From: Acetobacteraceae bacterium
GTDB taxonomy: Bacteria > Pseudomonadota > Alphaproteobacteria > Acetobacterales > Acetobacteraceae
NCBI GenBank assembly: GCA_027326105.1
Contig: DAHWFB010000081.1
Span: 1-62,392 of the forward strand
Direction of reading: 5' to 3'
Length of the DNA: 62,392 nucleotides
The notes under the pieces are model-generated. The model had not been told where the DNA came from. It saw only the letters and a list, made by a program, of their open reading frames with translations, and did not search any database. Position 1 is the first letter of the stretch. Every line of letters starts with the position of its first letter. The translations under genes were made by a program, and so were the position numbers. This document shows positions 10,191 to 18,955 of this stretch, in pieces.

Positions 10191-11198
10191 TCAGACGAAG
10201 AGGTCGGCGGGGCTGTCGGCACGCAGAGCAAGACCGAGTTCACGGCCGATCCGTACCGCGTCGGCGGCCGCGCCCTCGATCGTCCGGCGCAGCAGGAAGC
10301 TTCCGTCGGCCCGGGCCACCAGGCCGGTCAGGCGCAGGAGCCCGCCGGGGAGGAGCACCGCATGGCCGCCGATCGGGGTGCGGCAGGATCCGTCCAGCGC
10401 GTCGAGGAGGGCACGCTCGGCGCTGGAAACCGCCTTCGCTTCCGGATCCTCGATGCCGCCGAGCAGCTCGCGCAGTTCGGTATCGTCGGCACGCACGGTC
10501 ACGCCGATGATGCCCTGGCCGGCGGAGGGGACCATGAACGCGGGGTCGAGCACCACGGCGCCGGCGGCCTCGATGCCCAGACGGCGGAGCCCGGCGAGCG
10601 CGAGCAGGCTGGCCGTGCACGCCCCTTCGGCGATGCGCGCCAGACGGGTCTGGACGTTGCCGCGCAGGCCGACCATCGCGAGATCGGGGCGCAGATGCAG
10701 GAGCTGGGCCTGGCGGCGCACCGAGGAGGTGCCGATCACCGCGCCCGCGGGCAGAGCGTCGAGCGGCGCTTCCGCGCAGGCCGTGCCGCAGCCCGGGCCG
10801 AGGATCAGCACATCGCGCGCGTCCTCCCTGGGCAGGGTGCAGGCGAGCTCCACCCCCTCGGGCAGGCGGGTTTCGAGATCCTTCAGGCTGTGCACCGCGA
10901 AATCGATCCGCCGGTCGAGCAGGGCCTCGTGGATCTCCTTGGCGAACAGCCCCTTGCCACCGATGTCGGCGAGCGGACGGTCCTGCACCATGTCCCCGGT
11001 GGTGCGGATGGCCTGCTGGTCGAACACATCGAACGCGCGCAGGACCGGGCAGAAATGTTCCAGCAGGCGGAGAAAATGGCGGGTCTGGACGAGCGCGAGC
11101 GGAGAGCCGCGGGTGCCGACCCGCAGCGGCAGGTCGCGAAAATGCTGCTTCACCCGCGGCTCGTGCTGCGGATGGGGCTCAGGATGGGCGACGGTCAT
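10191..11198 (-). CDS. hemC: Hydroxymethylbilane synthase (porphobilinogen deaminase)
   Basis: 335-aa enzyme that polymerises four porphobilinogen units to hydroxymethylbilane. The three-domain fold is evident from RVGTRGSPLALVQ (residues 26-38), the catalytic aspartate in HSLKD (D107) and the dipyrromethane-cofactor cysteine in GSCRTPIGGHA (C272). First gene of a four-gene heme operon reading leftward. Its start is 35 bp from the divergent tsaD, so both promoters must overlap in that short gap; TAATAT at 11209-11214 is a near-symmetric candidate -10 element. Confidence 0.96.
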   Translation of the reverse strand: MTVAHPEPHPQHEPRVKQHFRDLPLRVGTRGSPLALVQTRHFLRLLEHFCPVLRAFDVFDQQAIRTTGDMVQDRPLADIGGKGLFAKEIHEALLDRRIDFAVHSLKDLETRLPEGVELACTLPREDARDVLILGPGCGTACAEAPLDALPAGAVIGTSSVRRQAQLLHLRPDLAMVGLRGNVQTRLARIAEGACTASLLALAGLRRLGIEAAGAVVLDPAFMVPSAGQGIIGVTVRADDTELRELLGGIEDPEAKAVSSAERALLDALDGSCRTPIGGHAVLLPGGLLRLTGLVARADGSFLLRRTIEGAAADAVRIGRELGLALRADSPADLFV

Positions 11199-11233
11199 CG
11201 CGTTGTCCTAATATGCGCGCCTCATGAAGGAAA

Positions 11234-12355
11234 GTGTGCCGCGTGCGCTCCCGCGATTTTTTCGCAGCCGACCCCCCCGCCCACCGTGGAGCCCTCCTCC
11301 TTGGTATCGAAAGCTCGTGCGACGAAACCGCCTGCGCCTTGCTCGATGGAGCCGGGCGGGTGCGCGCCGCGGTGGTACTGAGCCAGTTCACGGAGCACGC
11401 GCCGCACGGCGGGGTGGTGCCGGAGATCGCGGCCCGCGCCCATCTCGCCCACCTGCCGCGGCTGGTCGGCGCCGCACTCGCCGAGGCGGGAGCCGGCTTC
11501 GCGGACATCGGCGCGGTGGCGGCGACGGCGGGGCCGGGGCTGATCGGCGGGCTCATCGTGGGCTCGTCCTATGCCAAGGGGGTGGCGCTGGCACGCGGGG
11601 TGCCGTTCCTCGCGGTCAATCATCTCGAGGCGCACGCGCTGACCGTGCGCCTGCCCGGGTTGCGGGCGGAGGGTGCCGCGTTTCCCTATCTTCTTCTGCT
11701 GGTCTCGGGCGGGCACACGCTGCTCGCCGCCGTCGAGGGCGTGGGACGATACGTGCGCCTGGGGTCCACGCTCGACGATGCGGCCGGCGAAGCCTTCGAC
11801 AAGGCGGCCAAGCTGCTCGGGCTGGGCTGGCCGGGCGGGCCCGCGCTCGAACGCCTGGCCGCGGCGGGCGATGCGCGCCGCCACCGCCTGCCCCGCCCGC
11901 TGCTCGGGCGGAAGGGCTGCGACTTCAGCTTCAGCGGTCTAAAGACGGCGCTCGCCCTGGCGGTCGGCCGCTGCGGCGAGGGCGGCCCGACCGCGGCCGA
12001 GAGCGCCGATCTCGCCGCCGGCTTCCAGGCCGCCGTCGCCGCCGTGATGGCCGATCGCGCCGCCCACGCCATGGCGCTCTTTGCCGAGCGCCACCCGGGA
12101 ATGGACGCCCCCGGAGCGCGCCTGCTGGTCGCCGCCGGAGGGGTCGCGGCCAACGCCACGGTGCGCGACGCCCTGGCGCAGACCGCCGCCCGCCGGGGCT
12201 TCGCGCTGTTCGCCCCGCCGCCCGCACTCTGCACCGACAACGCGGTGATGGTGGCGTGGGCCGGCATCGAACGGCTGCGCGAGGGGCGGTTCGACCCGCT
12301 GGACTTCGCGCCGCGCCCGCGCTGGCCGCTGGAGACGCTGGAGACGGCGGGGTGA
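11234..12355 (+). CDS. tsaD: tRNA N6-adenosine threonylcarbamoyltransferase TsaD
   Basis: Kae1/Qri7/YgjD-family enzyme that transfers the threonylcarbamoyl group to A37 of ANN-decoding tRNAs with TsaB/TsaE. IESSCDETACAL starts the ASKHA fold, the metal-binding histidines are in NHLEAH (H130, H134), and SGGHT and the late GGVAAN motif are present. The start is not certain: GTG at 11234 follows AAGGAA by only a few nt, while GTG at 11243 has better spacing and removes three residues. The ATG at 11224 is in another frame. The stop overlaps rlmJ (GTGA). Confidence 0.95.
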   Translation: MCRVRSRDFFAADPPAHRGALLLGIESSCDETACALLDGAGRVRAAVVLSQFTEHAPHGGVVPEIAARAHLAHLPRLVGAALAEAGAGFADIGAVAATAGPGLIGGLIVGSSYAKGVALARGVPFLAVNHLEAHALTVRLPGLRAEGAAFPYLLLLVSGGHTLLAAVEGVGRYVRLGSTLDDAAGEAFDKAAKLLGLGWPGGPALERLAAAGDARRHRLPRPLLGRKGCDFSFSGLKTALALAVGRCGEGGPTAAESADLAAGFQAAVAAVMADRAAHAMALFAERHPGMDAPGARLLVAAGGVAANATVRDALAQTAARRGFALFAPPPALCTDNAVMVAWAGIERLREGRFDPLDFAPRPRWPLETLETAG

Positions 12356-13173
12356 ACTACCGGCACGCGTTCCACGCCGGCAACCACGCCGACTGTCTCA
12401 AACATGCGCTGCTGGTGTCTCTGGTCACGGCGTTGGCGGGCAAGGCAGCGCCGTTTGCCGTGCTCGATACGCACGCCGGCGCCGGCGCCTATGATCTCGC
12501 CGGGCCCGCGGCGGCCCGCGGCGGCGAGGCGGAAGGCGGCATCGGGCGGCTGCGCGCCGATCCGCCGCCCCCGCTTGCGCGCTGGCTCGCTCTGGTCGAG
12601 GCCGCGGGGCCGCTCCATCCCGGCTCGCCCGCGCTGATCGCCTCCCTGCTCCGCCCGGGGGACCGGCTGGTGTGCTGCGAACTGCACCCGGAGGAGTACC
12701 GCGCCCTCCGCCGGCGCTTCGGCGCCATCGCCGGGATCGAGCTCCATCGCCGCGACGGCTGGGAGGCGCTGCGTGGACTGCTGCCGCCGCGCGAGCGCCG
12801 TGGGCTGGTGCTGATCGACCCGCCGTTCGAACAGCCCGGCGAGTTCGAGCGGTTGGCCGCAGGGTTGCGCGCGGGGCGGGCACGCTTCCCCGGCGGGGTG
12901 TTCGCCGCCTGGTATCCGATCAAGCACCGCGCCCCGGTCCGCGCCTTCCACACCGCGCTTCGGGAGGCCGGGCTGCGCGACCTGGTGGCCGCGGAACTCT
13001 GGCTGCGAGAGCCGCTCGACCCCGCGCGGCTGAACGGCAGCGGCCTTCTCGTCGGCAATCCGCCCTGGGGCTTCGAGGCCGAAGCCGGCGCGATCCTTGC
13101 CGCACTGCACGCGCGCCTGTCCGACGGGGGGGCGGGATCGGGCTGGGCAGTGACGCGGCTGGTGGAGGAGTGA
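12352..13173 (+). CDS. rlmJ: 23S rRNA (adenine(2030)-N6)-methyltransferase RlmJ
   Basis: 273-aa SAM-dependent methyltransferase of the RlmJ/YhiR family, which methylates A2030 of 23S rRNA. It begins with the family hallmark NYRHAFHAGNHADCLKH, has SAM motif I DTHAGAGAYD (residues 39-48) and the amino-methyltransferase motif DPPF (D156). The GTG start overlaps the tsaD stop by 4 nt, indicating coupled translation. Length is normal for the family. Confidence 0.93.
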   Translation: MNYRHAFHAGNHADCLKHALLVSLVTALAGKAAPFAVLDTHAGAGAYDLAGPAAARGGEAEGGIGRLRADPPPPLARWLALVEAAGPLHPGSPALIASLLRPGDRLVCCELHPEEYRALRRRFGAIAGIELHRRDGWEALRGLLPPRERRGLVLIDPPFEQPGEFERLAAGLRAGRARFPGGVFAAWYPIKHRAPVRAFHTALREAGLRDLVAAELWLREPLDPARLNGSGLLVGNPPWGFEAEAGAILAALHARLSDGGAGSGWAVTRLVEE

Positions 13174-13282
13174 ACGCCGCCGCGTGAAACCGGCGGTTAC
13201 GCTTGCCGCCCGATTTCCGCCCCAATTGGCCCGTTCCTGTCGCGCTCCGGCCGGGGCGGCCAAGCGCGCGCCGGACGCGGCG

Positions 13283-13311
13283 TTGACCCGGCGCGCCGGG
13301 CTCGCCATACC
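13283..13311 (+). promoter_or_regulatory. Predicted sigma-70 promoter for kdsD-lptCAB-rpoN
   Basis: TTGACC (13283-13288), a 17-nt spacer and CATACC (13306-13311) lie just upstream of the isomerase gene, in the 159-bp gap after rlmJ. Transcription would start near 13318, leaving a leader of about 15 nt that carries the GGAGG at 13321-13325. The -35 is strong and the -10 is weak. Confidence 0.45.
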
Positions 13312-13332
13312 AGGGATGCAGGAGGCTTGTGC

Positions 13333-14322
13333 ATGGAGGCTGCCGCGCGGTTGCGCGAGGAAGATGCCGACCTCGCCGTGGCACGCGAGGTGCTTGCCAC
13401 CGAGGCGGGAGGGTTGCGGGCGCTCGCCGCCGGGCTCGACGGGCGGTTCGTGAGGGCGGTCGATCTGCTCGCCGCGGCATCGGGGCGGGTGGTGGTCAGC
13501 GGCATGGGCAAATCGGGCCATGTCGGGCGCAAAGTCGCGGCCACCCTGGCCTCCACCGGCACCCCGGCGCAGTTCGTCCATCCCGCCGAGGCCTCGCACG
13601 GCGATCTCGGCATGATCGTCGCCGGCGATGTGGTGCTCGCCCTCTCCAATTCCGGCGAGACTGCGGAACTCGCCGACCTCGTCGCCCACGCCGCCCGCTT
13701 CGGGCTGGCGCTGATCGCGGTGACCGCTCGCGCGGAGAGCACGCTCGCCCGCGCCGCGACCGTGGCCCTGCTGCTGCCCGATCTGCCGGAGGCAGGGCCC
13801 GACGGGCTGGCGCCGACCACCAGCACCATCATGCAGATGGCGCTCGGCGATGCGCTCGCGGTCGCTCTGCTCACCCGGCGCGGCTTCACGGCGGCCGATT
13901 TCCGCCTGTTCCACCCTGGTGGAAGGCTCGGAGCGCGGCTCGCGCGGGCGCGGGATCTGATGCATGCGGGAGAAGCGCTGCCGCTGGCGGCACCCGATGA
14001 GCCGATGGCGCGGGCGATCCTGACCATGACCGGCAAGGGGTTCGGCTGCCTCGGGGTGGTGGATGAGGGCGGCCGGCTGGTGGGCATCGTCACCGACGGG
14101 GACCTCCGTCGCGCCATGGGGCCGGACCTTCTCGGCCGCCGGGTCGGCGAGATCATGCACGCCGCGCCGCGCACCGTGGGGCCGGACACGCTGGCGGCCG
14201 AGGCGCTCCGGCGCATGAACGCGGGCGAGCGGCCGGTCACCGCGCTCTTCGTCTGCGATGCCAACGCCCGTCCGCTCGGGCTCCTGCATGTCCATGACCT
14301 GCTGCGCGCCGGGGTCGCCTGA
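13333..14322 (+). CDS. kdsD: D-arabinose-5-phosphate isomerase, KdsD/KpsF family
   Basis: 329-aa enzyme that converts ribulose 5-phosphate to arabinose 5-phosphate, the first committed step towards Kdo for LPS. The SIS domain (about residues 30-165) carries SGMGKSGHVGRK, ASTGTPA and HGDLGM. Two CBS domains fill the C-terminal third (LMHAGEALP, GIVTDGDLRR, IMHAAPRTV). The ATG at 13333 has GGAGG 7 nt upstream. It heads a run with lptC, lptA and lptB, the standard alphaproteobacterial LPS-export arrangement. Confidence 0.95.
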   Translation: MEAAARLREEDADLAVAREVLATEAGGLRALAAGLDGRFVRAVDLLAAASGRVVVSGMGKSGHVGRKVAATLASTGTPAQFVHPAEASHGDLGMIVAGDVVLALSNSGETAELADLVAHAARFGLALIAVTARAESTLARAATVALLLPDLPEAGPDGLAPTTSTIMQMALGDALAVALLTRRGFTAADFRLFHPGGRLGARLARARDLMHAGEALPLAAPDEPMARAILTMTGKGFGCLGVVDEGGRLVGIVTDGDLRRAMGPDLLGRRVGEIMHAAPRTVGPDTLAAEALRRMNAGERPVTALFVCDANARPLGLLHVHDLLRAGVA

Positions 14323-14329
14323 GGTGGCG

Positions 14330-14998
14330 ATGAGCGCCGCCCCGCACCTGCCCGGCCTCCCGCCGCTGCCGCCCCCCGAGCCACGGCAGTGGCCGGCGGC
14401 CGCGGTCTCGCCGCGCCAGATCGCACGCCGGCGCCTGCTCGTGACCTGGTCGAAGCGCCTGCTGCCGCTCGCGGCCCTCGCCCTGCTGGCAGCGACCGCG
14501 CTGTGGCCGGACATAGACCCCGCCGGCAAAGGCGCGCGGATGACCTTCCGGTCGGCGAGCGGGGTCACCGCGACGGGGGATTCGATGCGCGGGGCGCGCT
14601 ACCGCAGCGTGAGCGCGGCGGGCGAACCCTTCACCCTGACCGCCGCGCGCGCGGTGCAGGCCGGCGAAGGCACGGTGCGGCTGTTCCGACCGAAGGGCGA
14701 CATCACGCTGAAATCCGGGGCCTGGCTGACCCTGCAGGCGGCGACCGGGCTCTACCACCAGCGCAGCCGCACACTCGATCTCTCGACGCGGGTCACCCTC
14801 TACCGGGATGACGGCACCCGGCTGACAACCAGCAGCGCCGCCATCGACCTCGCGGGCGGCACCGCGACGGGGAGGGCGCCGACGCGGGCGAGCGGACCGT
14901 TCGGCACCCTGACCGCCACCGGCTTCACGGTGCGCGACCAGGGCGCCGTGATCGATTTCACCGGACCGACCCGGCTGGTGCTCGACGGCGCCGGATGA
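14330..14998 (+). CDS. lptC: LPS export ABC transporter periplasmic protein LptC
   Basis: 222-aa bitopic protein. A proline-rich cytoplasmic start and one membrane helix (about residues 43-60) precede a beta-rich periplasmic domain of the LptC/OstA type (FTLTAARAVQ, LYHQRSRTLDL). It passes LPS from the LptB2FG extractor to the LptA bridge. Sequence similarity in this family is weak, so position between kdsD and lptA carries much of the call. The ATG at 14330 is 7 nt after the kdsD stop; the stop overlaps lptA (ATGA). Confidence 0.85.
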   Translation: MSAAPHLPGLPPLPPPEPRQWPAAAVSPRQIARRRLLVTWSKRLLPLAALALLAATALWPDIDPAGKGARMTFRSASGVTATGDSMRGARYRSVSAAGEPFTLTAARAVQAGEGTVRLFRPKGDITLKSGAWLTLQAATGLYHQRSRTLDLSTRVTLYRDDGTRLTTSSAAIDLAGGTATGRAPTRASGPFGTLTATGFTVRDQGAVIDFTGPTRLVLDGAG

Positions 14999-15984
14999 TG
15001 GGCCGCGCCGCCGTTCTACTGGCGGTCCTCGCCGCCGCGATCCTGCCCGCCGGCGCGGCGCGGGCGCAGGCGCTCGACTTCTCCCAGGGCGGGCCGATCG
15101 CGATCAGCGCAGCGGGCGGCATGGAGTGGCGCCAGGCCCAGCACGAGGTGATCGCCAAGGGCGACGCGCGGGCGGTACGCAATGGCGTGACGGTGACCGC
15201 CGACCGGTTGATCGCCCACTACCGCGCCAAGGCCGCCACCGCAGGCGCGCTGCCCACCACCGCCGCCACCAGGCCGGCGGCCGGCGCGGCCACGCTGCCC
15301 GACACCCAGGGCAACCAGATCTATCTGCTGGAAGCGGTCGGGCACGTACACATCTTCACCGCGACCGACCAGGCGGTGGCCGATCATGCGGTCTATGACC
15401 TCGACCAGCAGGTGCTGGTGCTGACTGGCCGGCATCTGCGGCTGACCTCGCCCGCGGATACGCTGACCGCGCGCGATTCCATCGAATACTGGGCTGCCAA
15501 GCGCATGGCGGTGGCGCGCGGAGACGCGCTGCTCATCACCCGCTCCGGCCGGCGCATCTCCGCCGACACGCTGGTTGGCTATACCAGCCCGCCCACCGCT
15601 GCTGCCACCCCGCCGGCCGCCGCGCCGGTGGGGGCGGGCGCCGTGCCGGCCGATCCGCTCGCCGCTTCGGGGCGACTGCGGCGGGTCGATGCGATCGGCC
15701 ACGTCGTCATCACCACCGCCACCACCACGGCGACCGGCGACCGCGGCGTCTATGACCCCGCCACCGGGATCGCGCGGCTGGCCGGACACGTGCGCATCAC
15801 CCGCGGCGCCAACCAGTTGAACGGGGCGGAGGCGGTGGTCGATCTCAAGACCGGGGTCGCGCAATTGATCGCAGCCCCCGGCGGGCGGGTGAACGGGCTG
15901 GTCCTGCCCAAATCGGCCCCCGATGCCGCCAGTCCTGGTGCCACCAGTCCTGGTGCCGCCGCATCCGGAAGCACGAAGCCGTGA
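14995..15984 (+). CDS. lptA: LPS transport periplasmic protein LptA (OstA-like)
   Basis: 329-aa secreted protein with a signal peptide (residues 1 to about 24, ending ARA-QA). Repeated beta-jellyroll strands (WRQAQHEVIAKGDARAV, LLEAVGHVHIFTATD, GHVVITTATTTATGDRG, GHVRITRGANQLNGAEA) would bridge LPS across the periplasm. It is much longer than the 185-aa E. coli protein because of alanine/proline/threonine-rich linkers and a low-complexity tail encoded by a 15-bp tandem repeat. Overlaps lptC by 4 nt and lptB by 4 nt. Confidence 0.88.
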   Translation: MMGRAAVLLAVLAAAILPAGAARAQALDFSQGGPIAISAAGGMEWRQAQHEVIAKGDARAVRNGVTVTADRLIAHYRAKAATAGALPTTAATRPAAGAATLPDTQGNQIYLLEAVGHVHIFTATDQAVADHAVYDLDQQVLVLTGRHLRLTSPADTLTARDSIEYWAAKRMAVARGDALLITRSGRRISADTLVGYTSPPTAAATPPAAAPVGAGAVPADPLAASGRLRRVDAIGHVVITTATTTATGDRGVYDPATGIARLAGHVRITRGANQLNGAEAVVDLKTGVAQLIAAPGGRVNGLVLPKSAPDAASPGATSPGAAASGSTKP

Positions 15985-16733
15985 GCGAGCCGTTGCGGCT
16001 GGTCTCGGGCGGTGCCGGCCTGGTGGCGCAGGGGCTCGGCAAGCGCTTCCGCAAACGTCCCGTGGTGCGCAACGTGTCGCTCCGTCTGCGCCGGGGCGAG
16101 GCGGTGGGGCTTCTGGGTCCCAACGGTGCCGGCAAGACCACCACCTTCTACATGATCATGGGGCTCGTTCGCCCCGACGCCGGCACCATCAGCCTCGACG
16201 GAACCGACATCACGGTCCTGCCGATGTACCGCCGCGCCCGCCTCGGCATCGGCTATCTGCCGCAGGAGGCGAGCGTGTTCCGCGGCCTCACCGTCGAGCA
16301 GAACATCATGGCCGCGATCGAGGTGGTGGAGCGCGACCCCGACCGCCGCCAGATCCTGCTCGATTCGCTGCTCGCCGAGTTCGGCATCGGCCATCTCCGC
16401 CCCACGCCGGCGCTGGCGCTTTCAGGGGGAGAGCGGCGGCGGGTCGAGATCGCACGCGCCCTCGCGACCGGGCCATCCTACATCCTGCTCGACGAGCCGC
16501 TCGCCGGCATCGACCCGATCGCGGTGGCCGAGATCCGCGCCCTCGTCTCCCACCTCAAGGACCGCGGCATCGGCGTGCTGATCACCGACCACAACGTGCG
16601 CGAGACCCTCGAGATCATCGACCGCGCCTATATCCTGCACCAGGGCCAGGTGCTGATGGAGGGCCGCCCGGCCGAGGTGGTGGCGCACGAGGGCGTGCGG
16701 CGAGTCTATCTTGGAGAAAGATTCAGCCTGTAG
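15981..16733 (+). CDS. lptB: LPS export ABC transporter ATP-binding protein LptB
   Basis: 250-aa cytoplasmic ATPase of the LptB2FG complex. Walker A GPNGAGKTT (residues 46-54), Q-loop LPQEASVF, signature LSGGERRR, Walker B YILLDEPLAG and the H-loop ITDHNV are all present. PQEASVFRGLTVEQNI is typical of LptB rather than other ABC ATPases. GTG start overlapping the lptA stop (GTGA). lptF and lptG are not in this window. Confidence 0.96.
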   Translation: MSEPLRLVSGGAGLVAQGLGKRFRKRPVVRNVSLRLRRGEAVGLLGPNGAGKTTTFYMIMGLVRPDAGTISLDGTDITVLPMYRRARLGIGYLPQEASVFRGLTVEQNIMAAIEVVERDPDRRQILLDSLLAEFGIGHLRPTPALALSGGERRRVEIARALATGPSYILLDEPLAGIDPIAVAEIRALVSHLKDRGIGVLITDHNVRETLEIIDRAYILHQGQVLMEGRPAEVVAHEGVRRVYLGERFSL

Positions 16734-16742
16734 AGTGGGGCC

Positions 16743-18233
16743 ATGGCCCTAGGACCGCGGCTCGAGTTACGCCAGACCCAGACCCTCGTGATCACTCCGC
16801 AACTGCGGCAGGCGATCAAGCTGTTGCATTGCAACAACGTCGAGGCGGCGAGTTTCGTCGCCGAGGAGATCGAGCGCAACCCGCTGCTCGAGGCCGATGA
16901 GGGGGGGGCCGCCGGGCCGGCGCCGGAGGCCCCCGCGCCCGACCAGACCCCGTTGCGGCCCGCGGAGAGCGCCGATCTCACCGCCCTGGTGGGTGGCGGC
17001 GCGCTGGCCGCGCCCGGCGCGGCGCCGCTCGACGCCGATTTCTCCAATAGCTACGATTCGGGCGGCGCCGGCGACGGCGTGATGCCGATGGGTCGTGGTG
17101 GCGCCACCGACTTTTCCAGCAGCGAGCGAACGCCCGAGGATCTGGCGGAGCAGCCGCCGAGCTTGCGCGACGACCTGGCCCAGCAGGTCCGCCTCGCGTT
17201 CGCCGATCCGCGCGAGCGGATGATCGGGCTCCACCTCATCGCGCTCCTCGACGGGGCGGGGAGGCTCGCCGCCGAGCCGATGCTGCTTGCCGCGACGCTG
17301 AATTGCCCGCTCGCCACGGTCGAGGCGGTGCGGGCGCGGATGATGCGCTTCGAGCCGGCCGGCCTGTTCGCGCGCAGCCTCCGCGAGTGCCTCGCCGCCC
17401 AGCTTGCCGAGCGCGACCGGCTCGACCCGGCGATGGCGATGCTGCTGGAGAATCTCGACCTGCTGGCCCGGCGCGAACTGCCCCGGCTGCGCGAGATCTG
17501 CGGCGTGGATGCCGAGGATCTGGCCGAAATGATCGCCGAGATCCGGGCCCTCGATCCCAAGCCCGGCGCGCGCGGGAACGCGGAGCCGATCCGCCCGCTG
17601 GTTCCCGACGTTCTGGTCTCCGCGGCCCCGGATGGGGGCTGGCAGGTCGAGCTCAACCCGCAGACGCTGCCCCGGGTGCTGGTGAACCACCGCTTCCATG
17701 CGCGGGTACTGGCCGGGGCGAAGCCGCAGGAGCGGGCCTGGCTCACCGAGCGGATGCAGAGCGCGACCTGGCTCGCCCGCACTCTCGAGCAGCGTGCGGA
17801 GACCATCCTGAAGGTCGCCGCGGAAATCGTGCGCCGCCAGGACGGGTTCCTGCGCCATGGCATCGCCCATCTGCGGCCGCTGATCCTGCGCGACATCGCC
17901 GCCGCGGTGGAAATGCACGAGAGCACGGTGAGCCGGGTGGCCGCCAACAAGGCGCTCTCCTGCCCGCGCGGCCTGTTCGAGCTGAAATATTTCTTCACCA
18001 CGGCGATCGGAGGAACGGATGGGGAAAGTCATAGCTCGGAGACCGTGCGCCACCGCATCCGTGCCCTGATCGCGGCCGAATCGGCGGCGGATGTCCTCTC
18101 CGACGACGCGATCGTCGCGGCGCTGCGGCGGGAGGGCGTGGACATCGCCCGCCGGACTGTGGCCAAATACCGCGAGGCGCTGCGCATCCCCAACTCGGTG
18201 CAGCGCAAGCGGGAGAAGGCCGTGCCGGCCTAA
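16743..18233 (+). CDS. rpoN: RNA polymerase sigma-54 factor
   Basis: 496-aa alternative sigma factor. The glutamine-rich region I (LRQTQTLVITPQLRQAI) binds activators, the core-binding region is central, a helix-turn-helix is near HESTVSRVAANK, and the RpoN box ARRTVAKYRE near the C terminus reads the -24 element. It begins 10 nt after lptB and precedes hpf, as in most Proteobacteria. Here it has likely clients in the same window: the prm and adh promoters and two AcoR-type activators. Confidence 0.97.
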   Translation: MALGPRLELRQTQTLVITPQLRQAIKLLHCNNVEAASFVAEEIERNPLLEADEGGAAGPAPEAPAPDQTPLRPAESADLTALVGGGALAAPGAAPLDADFSNSYDSGGAGDGVMPMGRGGATDFSSSERTPEDLAEQPPSLRDDLAQQVRLAFADPRERMIGLHLIALLDGAGRLAAEPMLLAATLNCPLATVEAVRARMMRFEPAGLFARSLRECLAAQLAERDRLDPAMAMLLENLDLLARRELPRLREICGVDAEDLAEMIAEIRALDPKPGARGNAEPIRPLVPDVLVSAAPDGGWQVELNPQTLPRVLVNHRFHARVLAGAKPQERAWLTERMQSATWLARTLEQRAETILKVAAEIVRRQDGFLRHGIAHLRPLILRDIAAAVEMHESTVSRVAANKALSCPRGLFELKYFFTTAIGGTDGESHSSETVRHRIRALIAAESAADVLSDDAIVAALRREGVDIARRTVAKYREALRIPNSVQRKREKAVPA

Positions 18234-18293
18234 CCGGAACCCGACCCCGCGGCTCCGGGGGTGCGCTGGCTGCCTGACGAAGGGAAACGAACG

Positions 18294-18881
18294 ATGAAGA
18301 TCAATGTCTCGGGCAAGCAGGTCGAGCTCTCCTCCGCGCTCCAGACCCGGGTCGCGGACCAGCTGGGGACCATCGCCGGCAAGTATTTCGACCATGCGCT
18401 GGAGGCCCACGTCACCTTCGGACGGGCCCGCAGCTTCTTCACCTGCGACATCAACCTCCACGCCGCCCGTGGCCTGACCCTGCGCGGTGAAGGCGAGGCG
18501 GCGGATGCGAACACCGCGCTCGACGACGCCGCCGAGCATCTCGCCAAGCGGCTGCGCCGCTATCGGCGGCGGGTGAACGAACACGCGCGCGATCTCGCCA
18601 CCCGCGAACGACCGGTGGCCACCGGCCGGCAGTATGTGCTGCGCCCCGACGAGGAGGAGACGGCGGGAGCGGAGGACGGGACGAACGGGCTGCACGCGAC
18701 GGTGATCGCGGAGAGCCCCGCGGAAATCGCCCGGCTTTCGGTGGGCGAGGCGGTGATGCGCCTCGACCTCGCCGACCAGCCGGCGCTGGTCTTCGCCAAC
18801 ATCACGACCGGCACGATCAACGTCGTCTACCGCCGCAGCGACGGGCACATCGGCTGGATCGACCCCGGGGGAAGCGGCTGA
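18294..18881 (+). CDS. hpf: Ribosome hibernation-promoting factor, long form (HPF/YfiA)
   Basis: 195-aa S30AE-family protein that dimerises idle ribosomes. The N-terminal S30AE domain (residues 1 to about 100) covers MKINVSGKQVELSSALQ through the HLAKRLRRYRRR basic helix. The C-terminal dimerisation domain (about 140-195) covers LSVGEAVMRLDLADQPALVF and VVYRRSDGHIGWI. Long-form HPF is usual in Alphaproteobacteria. The ATG at 18294 follows AGGGAAACG; an upstream in-frame codon at 18261 adds 11 unconserved residues. Confidence 0.94.
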   Translation: MKINVSGKQVELSSALQTRVADQLGTIAGKYFDHALEAHVTFGRARSFFTCDINLHAARGLTLRGEGEAADANTALDDAAEHLAKRLRRYRRRVNEHARDLATRERPVATGRQYVLRPDEEETAGAEDGTNGLHATVIAESPAEIARLSVGEAVMRLDLADQPALVFANITTGTINVVYRRSDGHIGWIDPGGSG

Positions 18882-18955
18882 AGCGTGCGGGCGGCGGCGC
18901 GCACCCCGCGCCGGCCGCTGCGTCAACCCGAGACAAAAGTGATCGAGGATCCCCC

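Noticed and set aside
11224-11260. ATG at 11224 as a gene start
   Set aside because: It is in the rlmJ frame, out of frame with TsaD, and only runs through tsaD as a shadow.
15930-15965. Tandem repeat at the 3' end of lptA as a CRISPR or mobile element
   Set aside because: A 15-bp in-frame repeat within a low-complexity Ala/Pro/Gly/Ser tail; ordinary coding slippage.
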